The notes below the pieces were generated by a model. It had not been told where the DNA came from, made no database searches, and saw only the letters and a list, made by a program, of their open reading frames with translations. From NCBI RefSeq assembly GCF_029633865.1, contig NC_079216.1:62566860-62630859 (forward strand): a stretch of DNA of 64,000 nt, written 5' to 3'. Below, piece by piece: positions 1-12,179 of the stretch. The first letter of the stretch is position 1. Every line of letters starts with the position of its first letter. Origin of the DNA: Lampris incognitus (taxonomy: Eukaryota > Chordata > Actinopteri > Lampriformes > Lampridae). The translations under genes and the position numbers were made by a program.

Positions 1-303
1 GGCCCACCGTAGACTCAGACGGCCCACCGTAGACTCAGACGGCCCACCGTAGACTCAGACGGCCCACCGTAGACTCAAGACGGCCCACCGTAGACTCAGA
101 CGGCCCACCGTAGACTCAGACGGCCCACCGTAGACTCAAGACGGCCCACCGTAGACTCAAGACGGCCCACCGTAGACTCAGACGGCCCACCGTAGACCCA
201 GACGGCCCACCGTGGACCCAGACGGCCCACCGTGGACCCAGACGGCCCACCGTAGACTCAGACGGCCCACCGTAGACTCAGACGGCCCACCGTAGACTCA
301 GAC
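1..303. repeat. 20-bp minisatellite, 15 units, cut by window edge
   Basis: Units of ggcccaccgtagactcagac start at 1, 21, 41, 61, 82, 102, 122, 143, 164, 184, 204, 224, 244, 264 and 284. Some have an extra A (21 bp) and three in the middle carry C-for-T or G-for-A changes. The array begins at the window edge, so its full length is unknown. There are no unique spacers, so it is not a CRISPR array. Confidence 0.97.
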
Positions 304-766
304 GGAGAGCAGAATAATGTCTCGGTTGGAGAAGAGGTGTCGCTGGAAGAGTGCAGAGGAGAACCGGGGCCTGATTTCTGGGGGGGGGGGGGCAATATTT
401 GATCCTGCCCCGGGGATCATCTGCGCTCAGCTCTTTGCGTCGGTCCGTGGCCTGAAGTAGCTTCTGATAACCACGTCCTGGTCACGTCCGGGTAGCGCGG
501 CGTTCAGATCCACCGCGCCGTCGCAGGAGTCACGACAACCCCGTTTCATACGCTTGTTTTTCTTCGCAGACAAGATGCGAGAGCCTCGCTGCTGCTCCGG
601 ACTCAACAGAAGTCCCCGGCGTTATTTAACGGAGGGTCTTGTTGCGTAATAGCCGGTTTAGATATCAGTCATTTGTCATTGTGAACGGTTTCTGCTTCAT
701 TTCAGTGTCTTCTTTGTGCATCTTTGCCTGCGTGCACAATTACTGTGTAGGAGGAATTACGTCAGT

Positions 767-806
<40 letters not shown>

Positions 807-2134
807 TGGTATCTGTAATTTATGGTGAATCGTTGTTGTGCGGTGTTATGAACTGCGGCGGTCGTGCCAGCAGACCACGAGTCGGCGCGTGAAGGAAAGT
901 AAACCATCGGCGACTCTGCCGTTAGTGTTTCACGCCACCTTCGACCTCTGCCGACGTGTGTCGTGTCGGCAGTTGTCAGGTGCAGAGACCAAAATACAGA
1001 CGTCAAATGTCCCAATGTACCGTCAGTACCCTCACAACGGATTAATGTTACATTTCTAAGCTGTGTGAAACAAAAAAAATCAGGTATTGTCGTCCACATG
1101 CTGGAAAGGGCTTCAGCCTTATTTGTGATGGAAGCGGCGGTGCTTATTGTAACGGGTCTTTTGTTAGCTCGGGCTGCGGCGACAAGCGGCGTGTTTCTCG
1201 GGTGGGGGGGGGGGGCGAGCGAGAGTGGGACCTGAATGGGGAGGGGAACATAATCGCCGTGTTGCCGTGGTAACGTACAACATGACCCTGCGGTGAGAGG
1301 AGGTGAGGAGGTGATGGATAGGTGGTGCTGTAACAGGAGAGCCTCCTACCATAGTTACCTGTATCCTTTCAGGACAGCCGGGTTGGGGGTGGGGGTGGAG
1401 GTTGGGGTGGATGAATAATCAGTAACCGCGGTCACAAAAGACCGTTCTCTTTTTGAGGAAAAGCCTCTTTTGTATTAAAATTGACACACCGTCCCTATGT
1501 TGTTTCACATCGCACCGTGTGTTGTCCCTTTAAGTGGCTGCACAGAATGCTAATGGGGTTCCTGCAAATACACAACATGGAAAACAAACAAACAAACAAA
1601 CATGAACACATAAAAACGCATGCTGCACCTACGCCGTGGTTCATACAGCGGCGTCTTAAGATGGCACACAGCCAAATACCCGGAAGCGGTACGTTGAAAG
1701 GATCGGGAATGTCCCACGATCCACCGGCATCTTATCTTCAGCAGCTGTCCCGTAGTCCGTGTGATCGCCCCCAAGGCCGCGGAGGTCACAGCCGCAGCCT
1801 TTCATGCTAACACCTCACATATTCCCACGGAGGAGAAGGGAGTTTTCGACACATGGCGCCGAGGGGTGGGGCTCTGCTGCCTTCTGCCCGGTCGCGCTGG
1901 CGGGGATTAAGACTACCGTTCCAGCATGGCAATAAACGGCAACTGCTGCTCATCTGCCTCTTCAGCGACGGCAGCGTCTGGCGAGCTTCTGCAGGAGATC
2001 GGGGCGTTGCAGGAACCAGAAGCGGTCCCGGTTAATGTGGAGGTGTCAATAGATCTATTTTTAATGGTTTACACTTACATTTCCTCCTCTAGTTTATGCT
2101 GAGCCGGCTATCCCTTAGTCAGTCGAATACAAAT
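304..2134. other. No gene seen; intergenic or intronic DNA
   Basis: This holds G runs at 381-392 and 1205-1216 and a (GT)n tract at about 768-807. No splice-bounded coding exon, RNA gene or recognisable transposon was found. The short open frames are not protein-like. Confidence 0.6.
768..807. repeat. (GT)n microsatellite
   Basis: An almost uninterrupted GT dinucleotide run of about 18 units. Confidence 0.95.
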
Positions 2135-2144
2135 ATCTGTGTGA

Positions 2145-2560
2145 GGGGGCGTCTGGGTAGCGTGGCGGTCTATTCCGATGCCTACCGACACGGGGATCGC
2201 CGGGCGTCCCTGCAGAGACAGCTGGCCGTATCTACGGGTGGGAAGCCGGATGATGGGATGTGTCCTGGTCGCTGCACTAGCGCCTCCTCTGGTCGGTCAG
2301 GGTGCCTGTTCAGGGGGGAGGGGGAACTGGGGGGGTAGCGTGATCCTCCCACGTGCTACACCCCCCCCCTGGCGAAACACCTCACTGTCAGGTGGAAAAG
2401 AAGCGGCTGGCGACTCCACATGTATGGGAGGAGGCATGTGGTAGTCTGCAGCCCTCCCCGGATCGGCAGAGGAGGGTGGAGCTGCGACCGGGAAGGCTCG
2501 GAAGAGCGGGGTAATTGGCCAAGTACAATTGTGGAAAAAAATCCAAAAAAGGAAAAAACG
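2145..2560 (+). mobile_element. tRNA-derived SINE, family A, copy 1 (box B deleted)
   Basis: The head carries the box A-like stretch (gggtagcgtggcggtcta) and the body and tail match the other family A copies (gcgactccacatgta, ccctccccggatcggcagag, gtaattggccaagtacaatt). About 33 bp covering box B is missing between gatcgccgg and gcgtccctgcag. The target duplications are atctgtgtga (2135-2144) and atccgtgtga (2561-2570), one mismatch. Confidence 0.88.
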
Positions 2561-2570
2561 ATCCGTGTGA

Positions 2571-3165
2571 TGTTGATGGACACATGTTGGAACCACTTTT
2601 TTTTGAGTTCCTCTCCGATGTCCTAGATTCACTTTAATGGAAGTGATTTTTTGTGTGTGTTATTCAGGAAACCAATACCCAGAGGTCGTCGGCGGGTCAA
2701 GTCAAATCATTTCTTGTTAAGGGATTATTCAAAGTAGAGGGTTGAGAAAACAAGGTCAGCGGATACAGGGCAGCTAACAATAACATATGATCTTCTCGAA
2801 TATCCCACGGGATGCAATTTGACGGCCTTTTTTTATGCTAAGAGGCCTCTCTTGTAGTGGTTCTGCCAGGTTTATAGGCTGTTTGTAGGATCTCGGAAGT
2901 GGACTGTGTCACATTTGGGCCAGTGCTTTAAGTGCACAACTGCTGCACATACCACTGATAGCAACGGATGGAGCAGACCAGGGAGCAGATTACTTTGGCA
3001 ACTTGCCGTTGGCGCGGGCCGCAGTGTGGCTAAACTCTTAGACCTGCTTAAACATCTGAACTTCTTGGGTCTTCATGCGTACTCAACAATCCAGATAAAG
3101 AACTCGCAGGAAGTTGAGTCAGTTCCACTGGACACAACGTTTTTTGAGGGCGAAACGTTTCATCA
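2571..3165. other. No gene seen
   Basis: Unique-looking DNA between two SINEs. No exon, RNA gene or repeat was recognised. Confidence 0.5.
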
Positions 3166-3525
3166 CGCGCGGTGCGGTTGTTGGCACGGTCGCCTCACAG
3201 CAAGAAGGTCCTGGGTTCGAGCCCCGGGGTAGTCCAACCTTGGGGGTCGTCCTCTGTGTGGAGTTTGCATGTTCTCCCCCGTGTCTGCGTGGGTTTCCTC
3301 CGGGGGCTCCGGTTTCCTCCCACAGTCCAAAGACATGTAGGTCAGGTGGATCGGCCATACTAGATTGCCCCTAGGTGTGTGTGTTTGTGTGTGTCGGCCC
3401 TGTGTGATGGCCTGGCGGCCTGTCCAGGGTGTCTCCCCAACTGCCGCCCAATGGCTACTGGGATAGGCTCCAGCCTCCCCGCGACCCTGAGAGCAGGAGA
3501 AGCGGTTCAGATAATGGATGGATGG
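3166..3525 (+). mobile_element. tRNA-derived SINE, family B, near full length
   Basis: Box B-like ggttcgagccc lies at about 3213. It is followed by a body common in fish genomes (gtgtggagtttgcatgttct, gggtttcctcc, cagtccaaagacatg, gatggcctggcggcctgtcc, gggataggctccagcctcc) and a short ATGG-type tail (atggatggatgg). A reverse-strand piece lies at 43181-43403 and a related variant at 17800-18085. No clear target duplication was found. Confidence 0.8.
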
Positions 3526-4069
3526 TTTCTCTTCAGTCTCAGCTGACTGCGGGTGCCCCCACTCTTAGAAACAACACAGCGACATAACGACCGAAAACAA
3601 TGATCAGTTTCATATGCAGATTTCCGTGACTATTAACTCGAGTTTCAATGGCCATGTGTACAATTCACAGAGGATTTAAACGTTTAATTGGGGAAGGGAC
3701 GATGTACATTAATCAACACTCAAAACAGATGTAAATGCACCCGAGTTAGCTAAGAGGCTTGTTTCCGTCGGCAGTCTCTTTGCCCTGATGTCGTTAGGCG
3801 TCCTAGGGTGATAAAATAACACAAAATGAATAAATAAATAAACACACGACATACAATGCAAGAAACAACAAGAGCAATTGGGGAATAGCTGCAATCGCCG
3901 CAGTGTAAGATGGCGACACATGTACACTTACCCCCCCCCCCCCGTGGAGAGGGCGTGACCAGCCCTGAACCGAGGGGGAGGGGGGGGAAGCATGATTGTA
4001 TAAAAATATACTAGTATTTTCTGCAGACATATTAGTCACAATGAGGTCATTATTTATCGTCTGTGGCAG
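3526..4069. other. No gene seen
   Basis: Non-coding DNA with a run of 14 C near 3931 and no recognised exon. Confidence 0.5.
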
Positions 4070-4280
4070 CAGGGATGGGCAACATGATCCAGAAGTAGAC
4101 CTGAGTCTACAAATCAAGGTCCTTAGCGAAGGCCATTAGTTGACTAATAGACTCAGGCGTGTAAAGGCTTGGTTGGAACAAGACTATTGGTTGACTAATA
4201 GACTCAGGTGTGTAACGGCTTGGTTGGAACAAAGACCTGCATCCACACCGGCCCTCTCAGGATCATGTTGCTCATCCCTG
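4070..4280. mobile_element. hAT-like MITE with internal tandem duplication
   Basis: The ends are inverted repeats: cagggatgggcaacatgatc at the left, and its reverse complement with one mismatch ending at 4280. Inside, a unit of about 53 bp (gttgactaatagactcagg..., with ggcttggttggaacaa) occurs twice at about 4138-4233. CAGGGRTGGGCAA-type ends are typical of hAT non-autonomous elements. The 8-bp flanks (tgtggcag, ccagacca) do not match, so the insertion is old or the edge is slightly off. Confidence 0.7.
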
Positions 4281-4288
4281 CCAGACCA

Positions 4289-4766
4289 AGCACAGCATGG
4301 ACTCGATCTTGATCTTGCGCAACCTGGGGTGCGTTAATGATTGCATCATGTTAACCGTGTCCCCAGGCTGATTACTAGCCCCATGTGTCCTCCGCTCCCT
4401 CCTCCTTCTGGGAGAAGACGTCTTGCAGAGAGCACGTGCCATCATTGATTGTTCTCGCCTTTGTTTACCAGCTACAGAAGGCGCCAGCCAGTCACCTTTG
4501 ACCTTTTGTTTAGGGAAGTGGTCTCTGGCGCTTGCGGGCGAGGCTGCCGCCGCTAAGCACGGTCACTCGGCACCGTGTGTCATTGTCGGCCTCCGTCTTA
4601 TTCGGCGTGTGAAATCTAATTCACTGACACACTGCGGTATGAATACTGCAAGGAGAAAGAGCTTACGTTCCAAGTGACCCAAAATAAATAAATACATGAA
4701 AGATTTCTTCTGCAACTTTTCTCCTTAACACACAACATTTATGATATACACGTTTTTGTGTGATAT
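4289..4766. other. No gene seen
   Basis: Non-coding DNA with a GC-rich stretch at about 4490-4600. No splice-bounded frame was recognised. Confidence 0.4.
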
Positions 4767-4783
4767 GGATAAGTCAAGATTTT

Positions 4784-5510
4784 AAAGGGAAGGTTTACAA
4801 GATGGTGGAGAGACCAGCTATACAAGATGGTAGTGAGACCAGCTATGTTGTATGGTCTGGAGACGGTGGCACTGATGAAAAGACAGGAGGTGGAGGTGGA
4901 GGTGGAGCTGGAGGTGGCAGAGATGAAGATGAGAAGATTTTCACTGGGAGTGACGAAGAAGGACAGGATTAGGAACGAGTATATTAGAGGGACAGCTCAG
5001 GTTGGACGGTTTGGAGACAAAGCAGGAGAGGCAAGATTGAGATGGTTTGGACATGTGTGGAGGAGAGATGCTGGGTATACTGGGAGAAGGATGCTGAATA
5101 TGGAGCTGCCAGGGAAGAGGAGAAGAGGAAGGCCAAAGAGGAGGTTTATGGATGTGGTGAGGGAGGACGTGCAGGTGGCTGGTGTGACAGAGGAAGATGC
5201 AGAGGACAGGAAGAGATGGAAACGGATGATCCGCTGTGGCGCCCCCTAACGGGAGCAGCCGAGAGTAGTAGTAGTAGTAGTGGTGGTAGTAATAGTAGTA
5301 GTGGTGGTAGTAGTGGTAGTAGTAGTGGTAGTAGTAGTAGTAGTAGTGGTGGTAGTAGTAGTAGTGGCAGTAGTAGTAGTAGTGGTAGTAATAGTAGTGG
5401 TAGTAGTGGTAGTAGTAGTAGTAGTAGTGGTGGTAGTAGTGGTAGTAGTAGCAGTAGTAGTAGTAGTGGTAGTAATAGTAGTAGTAGTGGTAGTAGTGAT
5501 AGTAGTAGTG

Positions 5511-5545
<35 letters not shown>

Positions 5546-5842
5546 GGTAGTAATAGTAGCAGTAGTAGTAGTGGTAGTAGTAGCAGTAATAGTAGTAGTA
5601 GTGGTAGTAGTAGTAGTGGTAGTAGCAGTGGTAGTAGTAGTAGTGGTAGTAGCAGTAGTAGCAGTAGTAGTAGTAGTAGCAGTAGTAGTAGTGGTAGTAG
5701 TAGCAGTAATAGTAGTAGTAGTGGTAGTAGTAGTAGCAGTAGTAGTAGTAGTAGTAGCAGTAGTAGTAGTAGCAGTAGTAGCAGTAGTAGCAGTAGCAGT
5801 AGTAGTAGCAGTATTAGTAGTAGTTGCAGTAGTAGTAGTAGC

Positions 5843-5885
<43 letters not shown>
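4784..5885 (+). mobile_element. 5'-truncated RTE-like LINE, 3' end of the reverse transcriptase ORF plus (TAG)n tail
   Basis: Frame 4827-5249 encodes the end of a non-LTR retrotransposon polyprotein: RPAMLYGLETVAL, EMKMRRFSLGVTKKDRIRNE, RLRWFGHVWRRD, GKRRRGRPKRRFMDVVREDV and DRKRWKRMIRCG. This tail is typical of RTE-type LINEs. The stop at 5247 is followed by gggagcagccgagag and the (TAG)n tail. Perfect 17-bp target duplications, ggataagtcaagatttt, flank it at 4767-4783 and 5886-5902. That shows target-primed insertion with 5' truncation. The reverse transcriptase active site is absent, so the copy is dead. Confidence 0.93.
5267..5885. repeat. (TAG)n microsatellite of ~620 bp grown from a LINE tail
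   Basis: TAG/AGT trinucleotides with scattered TGG, CAG and TAA variants run from the LINE 3' terminus to the target duplication. Related LINE copies commonly end in a short trinucleotide tail. Long open frames of poly-Ser, poly-Val or poly-Thr across it are artefacts. Confidence 0.97.
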
Positions 5886-5886
<1 letters not shown>

Positions 5887-5902
5887 GATAAGTCAAGATT
5901 TT

Positions 5903-8159
5903 TTTATTTTTTTTGCTGTGATAGTTTTTGTCTTCAGTTTGGTATGTGTCCTTTGTGATATTTTCCACAATGACTCTTTCATACCATATTCATACTAACA
6001 GAGATTACATGCTTCTTATATATATTACTTCTACTGCTCTTTCATGTAATTCTTCACATCATTATTGTTACAATAATAACAATAATAATAATTGGTGCAC
6101 AAACATTATTATTTCTGTTATGTATATTGCTGTTATTTCAGCAGGACTGCAGTGTAAAATGTGCACACAGACACAATATACCGGTTGGGTTCGAATGAAT
6201 ACCTAATGGCGGCTTACGTGAGGATGGAATCAGTATTCATGAATGTTCCGCGGAGCTGCTAGCGCTTGCCCATCAAATTAAAAAGTGTGGTAACGCCGGC
6301 AAATGATATTTCTACTGTAAGTTTCAACTTGACACAGCTGAAACGGCTCATTGTCTCCCACCAGAGAGGACTGTGGTCTGTCTGTAGATATCATGTCAAG
6401 GTCACCCCTTGCTCTTCAATGCTGTCATTGTTTTGGGTCGTCCCCCCCCCCTTTTTTTTTTCAGTAGAATCTATTTGCAACTTCGTAATCGAACGGCTCC
6501 TCGCAAAAAGGGGGCTTTTCACCGCGGCTGGAAACGTCGTGGCAATAATAATTCAAGGGTTGTGTCCCCAGCAGTTATGAGGGTTCGGCCGATTCCCCGT
6601 TAGCAAAGGTCAACTCCGACTGGCGTGCTGTTTACACGCCGCCGCCGCTGCCCGCACACTGACCGCCGCGGCGTGTGGTACGGAACACGGTCCCGTCCGA
6701 GGGGTCGGCATTCCGCCCAACCTACAACACTTAGCATGTTTGGAATGTCCCATGTTGGACCGATTTTTTTGTTTTCCTTCTTCTTCCCCGCTTTCCCTGT
6801 CACACTTATTAGGCCGTGCACGGCACACACAGTGCTCCATTATTTTCTGGTTGTGCTCGGGTGTAGGCTAACTGAGATGATATTGTTATGAAGGTCATAT
6901 CTGCAAGTCGGGGTGGTGGATATTTACCCCATCTTGGTGGTATTGTTGGGTATTAGAGAGCACCTGGGCTTAATTAGTGTAATATTTTCTGGCTCGTGCT
7001 CGTGTTCGAGGCCAACGTGGCGGGAGATGTCCCCTCCATCTCGTTTGTTTATTTAGTTTTGTCGGGGTAGGGCTGCGGGACGGGGTGTCGGCAGTGCAAG
7101 ATGGCCCCCGTTGGTCTGCGGTGGACCTGTGACGGTTCAGGATCATTGTGAAGCCGGCCGCCCGGGCAAAAATTAGAGGCTGCGGCCTGCCACTGCCGCC
7201 GCATTCCAGCGTGGACGGCAATGTCATCAACCCTCAAACTGAAACTGTCAGTCTTCTGCTAGGACAGCTGAGACATGCCGCGACAGCTGTCCTTCAAACA
7301 CAGGTTGACCCTTTAATTTGTGAGGCGTCCCGCCTCCGTGTTAGGATCCGTCCTGGATGCTGTCGAATTTAACCTTGGCACAGCTAGAATGGAGGCGAGA
7401 GTAGGTATTATAATTACGCGAGGAATTACCCAAATTCGCCTGTTTTTACTAGCCAACAATATTTATTTAAGCTACTCAGATCCTTAGTTTGGTTTTACTA
7501 GGGTAAACATTTGACTTGTCACCCTGACACCTTTGTAGTTTGAGGACTTGAGCAGTAATGGACGACAGTTTGTGTGATCCGTGTCTGTTTCCAGGTGAAA
7601 TTAACAGTGCGACCGTGATTTTCACCCTTTTCTCTATTTACACTCGTAGGTGGTTTTACCCAATAGATGAATTTGCCCACCCTTGGGGTCATAGGCGGAT
7701 TATGAGACAATGGGCCCCAGGGCACAGATGCATACCCCCCCGCCCCCCAGCAGGGCAAGTACACTGGCTTGCAGCCAACAGCACAATAACTAAGCTCACC
7801 TGTACCTCAACAGGATTTACAGCGCACATACACAGCGCCAACAGCATATTATTATTATTATTATTACTATTATTAGTATTATCATACACAGTTCCTTTAA
7901 CTTCATGCCATAATACACCATAATAAGCGGGCGGGTCCATTCCTTGGGCCTGGGGTTAGAATGAGGTAGCAGTCTATTTGATGGATAGTGCCTTTCTTAG
8001 GATACGAGATGTTCCAAGTAGTGCCGTCTTCTGTAGTTCTGGTATGTTAGCCGGGACCCGTTGGGTGTATTTCTCCATCCCCGGGCTCCTATCACTACTG
8101 GTATTGTGGTTTTCATTCCCCACATTCGTTCAATTATTGTTATTATTATTATTATTATT
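5903..8159. other. No gene seen; non-coding with small repeats
   Basis: Mixed-composition DNA with (AAT)n near 6070-6090 and 7845-7880. GC-rich at about 6600-6700. No exon or RNA gene was recognised. Confidence 0.5.
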
Positions 8160-8391
8160 TTGGTTTTTTCCCCCCCATGTTTTTCTCCCCAATTGTACTT
8201 GGCCAATTACCCCACTCTCTCGAGCCGTCCCGGTCGCTGCTCCACCCCCCTCTGCTGATCCGGGGAGGGCTGCAGACCACCACATGCCTCCTCCCATACA
8301 GCTGGAGTCGCCAGCCGCTTCTTTTCACCTGACAGTGGGGAGTTTCACCAGGGGGACGTAGCGCGTGGGAGGATCACGCTGTTCCCCCCCG
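8160..8391 (-). mobile_element. tRNA-derived SINE, family A, 3' part only
   Basis: A reverse-strand match to the family A body and tail: ccaattgtacttggccaatt, ccggggagggctgcagacc and the region up to gggaggatcacgctgttccc. The tRNA-like head is missing, as expected for 5' truncation. No target duplication was identified. Confidence 0.82.
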
Positions 8392-9152
8392 ACAAGAAAT
8401 GCAAAGGTAATAACGGCGACTTCCCACAGAGGCTCCGGTTCAGGGGCCCCCTGAGCTCTAGGGCCCGGTAGGCCCGTTTGGTAATCCACCCATGCTCGGG
8501 TTGACACCGAGCAAAGGGAGGAGTCCAGTAATGCCCACCTGTTCTCCCACGGGGACCGAAGACTGTAAGCGTTGGCGCTCAGGAAAACGTGGCTTATCTC
8601 TGTTTAGCCGACTGAGCCGTCTAATGACCCGGACACCCGGCAGGCCGAGTCAGTACCGCGCGTCTTCATGACGCCGCGTGTTAGCGTCCGTGTTTCTAAG
8701 GCAGCCTTCCCGCCGAGCCTGTGTGTCCGCCTTCACTTGTTGTGGGTGTTGTGGTCGGCGGCGGCGGCGGCGGCTGTCTGCGGTGTGCCTGCACGTGGGT
8801 GGTTAATAGCTGACCACTGGCGAAGACAGCCATCGCATCTGTTCCACTATGGTCGGTCTCTGCATCCGGGGGGCGCTGCAGGCGCGGTGCAGCTCCGACA
8901 GTTGTCCGAGTCAAACGTATTATGACGGACATCAATGCATCAATGCAAAAACTGGCTCGAGCAGATGTGTACAGTGGTTCTGTTCGCAGCGGTTCTGTCT
9001 TCCATTCCCCACTCACTGCGAGGCGTCTTAAATGACCTATTTTAAAGGTTGAATATCGGCGTGCTGTTTAACCACTGGTAAGCAAGCACTCTTGTCAGTC
9101 ACGCAATCAAATCACTCTACAGTACGCACATGAGTCGACAACCATGCCCTCT

Positions 9153-9183
<31 letters not shown>

Positions 9184-9572
9184 CCACCAATGGGCCTCCG
9201 CCTAAGGGAACTAGTCAGTAAATAGTGCACATTAATGTTATATTAATATCCATAACGACACTGAAGCCGACCTGACGGTGCAATAATAAGAGCCCTCGGC
9301 CTAATTACGATATGGACCGGACTCGAGCCACCGAGAGCGTTTCACAATTAACAGCTCATGAATACTGCATCTGTCCCTGTGCATGCCTTGAAGAGAGCTC
9401 ATCACTGACGGGGAGAGTGCTGTTATGAGGGGCACCTCCCCTACCCGGTCCACTCCTCTCCCACCCTTCCACAGGAGCAGCCTATGATGTAATGTTCCTG
9501 CTGCTGATAGAGCAACCCCCTCTCCTGCTCTTTTTTTTTCTCTTCTTCTCTCCTCCCATTCGCTCCTGCTTG

Positions 9573-9604
<32 letters not shown>

Positions 9605-12179
9605 GTGGTAGTGGTGGATGTCTGTGCATGTGCGTGTGTGTGTGTGCATGTGTGTGTGCGTGTGCATGTGTGTGTGTGTGTGTGTGTTGCGCCGGTTCAG
9701 CTGCAGCCCTGGGCATCTCTGGGGATCCCTGCAGAGCTTGTGTTCTTCTGTCACCACTGGACCGAGAGCCGGCGTTACTGGAGGACTGCGGGACCTGGTC
9801 CTCTGCTGCTGCTGCTGCTGCCGCTGCTGCAAAGAAACAAGGTAATTCTTCTGGCTGGCGACAAAAAGGAGGCGCTCTGTGGAGAAAAGAGAAGGAGAGA
9901 GTAGGGAGAGAGAGTAAAATAAGGAGGGACGGAGAGAAGGAGGGGACGGGAGGCTGGCTGGCTGGCTGAGTTTCCAGTCAGCCGCTGAGTAAATTGGTCT
10001 GGTTGGGAAATGTTTCTTGTTGCCACAGCGCCGGGCGTCATGGCAATAGATGAACGTTACTCCCCCCCCCCCCCCCCCGCCCCGCATCCCTCGGTGCATG
10101 TGACCGTAGTTTGCTGTTGGTTTTTTTACAGCGAAGATGAGATTTGCCGGCTCAAGTGTGCTTTATAGGCACCTCGCAGAAGTGAGTCCCTCTCTCCCGA
10201 GCAGACCCTACGTGAGGTGGCACTAAGTTTTTGGTTTTTTGTCCCTTCAGTTATTTTAACGGCGAGCGCTCAGCACAAGGATACCGTTCTCTTTAGCCGT
10301 ATTTGTCCGAGCTGATTTCCCCTTAACCTTATCTTCCCTACTCGTTTGATGACGCGCCTCCTGCCGTTTTGGCGTGCCTCCGGAGAAATTGGGCGTGTGT
10401 GCTTGGACAATGACGTAGCCCGGATGAACAGTACAGCAGGTATGATCTGCATGCAGACTTCTCAACTGTTTTAGAGATGGCGAGGAATGAGTCGGAGCGC
10501 CGCTTTAGATGCTTGGCGGAAAGCGCCGTCGTGGCGGCGGTGCCCGAAATGACCAAGCGGCTCGGGCGTGCACACAACAACGGTGGATTTGTACACGTGC
10601 GTGATAGATTTCCAGCGTTTGCCCCCGACCTTAGCTCTCACTTTGTCTGATACCGCTTTAATATTTGATGCCTTGTCTGCCCCAGATGTGGATGTGGTCA
10701 TATCTAATTTATCCCACCAATCTCCCTCTACTTATATTGGGGGGGGGGGGGGCGGGGAGCGCCACAGCTGTCCCCGGACGTTTCTATCCCATTTGTTTCA
10801 TTGAGATGTCCTCGTTTCTCCCCCTTGTTAATCGCGCGTTCGTGAACCAAGGCGCTCAAAACCCAACCCCCAAAGTGAACGTGAGGTAAGTGTGAATGTC
10901 GGCGCCCTCCGGGTGCAGGACTCGGCAGAGGAGAGCGACCGCCTCCTTTGATTGGCCGGTAAAGACCATGTGGCGCTTTAAGGTCAGCGTATGATTTCCC
11001 CGTAGGGAAGGGGTCATGTTTACAGTGATGGTAATTGGCTCCATGAGACGCAGCGCACACAGAAAATAGCCCCCTCCCCGGGGCGATGTATATCGTCCGT
11101 GTTTTGCAAGGGCACAGGACGTCTCGCCGTAGCGGGTCGTTAACGAGTAGTTCGTGGACGGCTCAAATTAGACGCAAGTCCATCACTTGTCATTTTGACC
11201 TTCATCATCGCCGCCCGAAAGACAAAACGACGATGGAGTAAGACTTTAGAGACGTCCATTGGGAGGGATCACGGCTGTCATTGGGACCAAATGAATACTG
11301 ACGTGTTGTCTTTATTAAGCTGCACAGAGCCCCCCCCACCCCCACCCCGGCAGAAATGATGCTGAAGATGAAGATCTTTAGATGAAGACATTTGCTCGTC
11401 CCATGTTAAAGCCGAACAAGTATCTGGACGGTTGCTTTTTTTTCTTTTTCTTTACGTGACTCTGCCTCCAGGGAACACGGCGGATAAATATCGTAATATC
11501 GTTCAAACCTGATTTCGTCTTTATTCAACAGGTTTTGGATTTTTTTTTCCCCCCGACGCCTCTTTTATTTGGAGAAAAAGTCGTTGGCAAGGCAAGGCCA
11601 GTATATTTCTATGGCGCGTTTCAGCAACAACGCAACGCGAAGCGCTCGACATAAAAAGATAAATGGCATTTTGACACGGGGCAATAAAAAGATATTTAAA
11701 TACAAATAAAAATGTCGGGGGGGAAAAATGGCGATTCCCCCCACCCCCCCCCCCTCCATCGTCACACCGAGTGTTTTATTTGAAGAACTCCAGGGATATG
11801 CCTTAAATATAAATCTTAACTGTGCCTTAAATACAGATATGCCTTGAATATGCCTTGAAAATCTGCCGGGTGATTTATAGCAACACTTGCGGGGCAACTG
11901 CTCCGCTGTGCGCTTTGAAGAATCGTGTCGGCCTGTAGATATTGCCGAGTGCCGTGGCAAATTGCTTTCCGTGAGGGGAGAACAATTTGCTTGATTAATT
12001 TCAAGCTGCCATTGGAGGTACGAGGACATGTGATGCTAGTCTGTGCTGATGGGGGGTGTGGGGGGGGGTGTGAGGGGGGGTGTGGGGTTTGCCGGGGAAG
12101 AAAATACATGAAAGCTGAGCTTGCTGCCACTTTAATACAGACAGGGTGGGCCACCTGAGGAGCACCCGAGCTGCCCCCC
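8392..12179. other. No gene seen; microsatellite-rich, part GC-rich
   Basis: This holds (CA)n at 9157-9183, (CTG)n at 9573-9600 and 9803-9830, (GT)n at 9635-9687, and C or G runs at 10062-10078 and 10739-10752. A donor-like caagGTAATT at 9842 and gtgagGTAAGT at 10886 could end non-coding exons, but neither has a convincing partner. No coding exon was found. Confidence 0.45.

Noticed and set aside
1..303. CRISPR array
   Set aside because: Direct head-to-tail repeats without spacers in a vertebrate genome; a minisatellite.
5042..5998. Long poly-Ser, poly-Val and poly-Thr frames
   Set aside because: Produced by the (TAG)n tract on both strands after a LINE end.
9441..9841. First exon of sema4b ending at the 9842 donor
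   Set aside because: The donor (gtaatt) is modest and the region is built of CTG, GT and CT microsatellites; the 19107 donor is the better candidate, though neither is proven.
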